Shown piece after piece: positions 63,720 through 64,000 of a DNA stretch of 64,000 nucleotides. The DNA is from Mycolicibacter engbaekii. Lineage in GTDB: Bacteria; Actinomycetota; Actinomycetes; Mycobacteriales; Mycobacteriaceae. How positions within the stretch are numbered: position 1 is the first letter of the stretch; every line of letters starts with the position of its first letter. The notes under the pieces are model-generated. The model was not told where the DNA came from. It saw nothing but the letters and a program-made list of their open reading frames with translations, and made no database searches. The stretch is taken from NCBI RefSeq assembly GCF_002101585.1, contig NZ_LQOT01000035.1, forward strand, positions 1 through 64,000. The letters run 5' to 3'. Position numbers and translations under genes: made by a program.

Positions 63720-64000
63720 TCACCGCGGTGCCGACAACCCGGGAACGGCAGTGGAATACAGCCAGGCCTGCCAGAACGACTGCAGCGGTTGTGCGCTGTA
63801 TCCGGCGGCCAGCGCGGTGAAATCCTCAGTGCCGGCGTTGCTGTGGCGGTAGCGCGAGGTCCAGTCGCGCAGTAAGGCGAAGAAGGCGTCGTCGCCCAGT
63901 CGGCCGCGCAGCACGTGCAGGGTGAGCGCGCCGCGTTTGTACACCCGGTCGTCGAACATCTCGACCGGTCCGGGATCGGCCAACAGCAGATCCTGCGGCA
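63720..64000 (-). CDS. C-terminal part of an M1-family metallopeptidase, cut by the window edge
   Basis: Only the last 93 residues are present; the gene enters from beyond 64000. The segment FDDRVYKRGALTLHVLRGRLGDDAFFALLRDW and FWQAWLYSTAVPGL match the C-terminal helical region of M1 aminopeptidases. The zinc-binding HEXXH motif would lie outside the window. It converges with the thioester-like gene at a 28-nt gap. Confidence 0.85.
   Translation of the reverse strand, partial: PQDLLLADPGPVEMFDDRVYKRGALTLHVLRGRLGDDAFFALLRDWTSRYRHSNAGTEDFTALAAGYSAQPLQSFWQAWLYSTAVPGLSAPR

Overview
The window is high-GC actinobacterial DNA from a mycobacterium. The evidence is a run of mycobacterial marker genes in the order of the M. 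tuberculosis Rv3705c-to-Rv3644c block (inverted here): ergothioneine genes egtABCDE, glpK, a MoxR/DUF58 membrane cluster, ponA2, whiB4, crp, nth, marP, ephE, acs, a tad/CpaE secretion cluster, an SftH-type helicase, cspA, topA, a class III cyclase and the DNA polymerase III delta' subunit. No insertion sequence, prophage, CRISPR array or PE/PPE gene was seen. The Rv gene names are recalled from memory, not from a search.

Layout. Positions 1-7663 hold a catalase, a secreted PknH-sensor-like protein and the complete egtA-egtE operon, whose genes overlap by 1-4 nt. Positions 7681-10143 hold a DUF7159 protein with a long proline- and glycine-rich repeat tail. Positions 10444-19802 hold glpK, a secreted HNH nuclease, RDD and SpoIIM-like membrane proteins and the MoxR-DUF58-DUF4350-DUF4129 operon; the last membrane protein appears frameshifted at its N terminus. 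Positions 19827-31042 hold yqeY, tRNA-Pro, a PLP lyase/phosphoesterase/ponA2 operon, whiB4, two Get3/ArsA-like ATPases, a DUF4177-RidA-MBL operon, crp and a small membrane protein. Positions 31109-38927 hold nth, a thioredoxin-like protein, a Nudix hydrolase, marP, ephE, a holin-family protein, a secreted protease and acs. Positions 38968-46018 hold two structured RNAs in gaps (an Ms1-type RNA and a 6C RNA) flanking a HAD phosphatase, followed by the tad-like operon. Positions 46053-56974 hold a sensor protein, helicase, cspA, topA, cyclase, holB and tRNA-Thr.

Right after tRNA-Thr (56975 onward) the M. tuberculosis gene order ends and a sulfur/cysteine module begins. It contains an orphan methyltransferase under a Zur/Fur-like operator and a four-gene minus-strand operon: family 2A encapsulin shell, cysteine desulfurase cargo with a disordered N-terminal extension, cysK and cysE. 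Divergent from the operon, a leaderless 21-codon ORF with three consecutive Cys codons precedes a thioester-domain-like gene. The shell and the thioester-like protein contain no cysteine at all, and the desulfurase contains only its catalytic one. I infer a cysteine-limitation response: a nanocompartment for sulfur mobilisation, cysteine synthesis enzymes, a cysteine-sensing attenuator and cysteine-sparing proteins. This is the most interesting part of the window. The last gene is the C-terminal end of an M1 metallopeptidase cut by the window edge.
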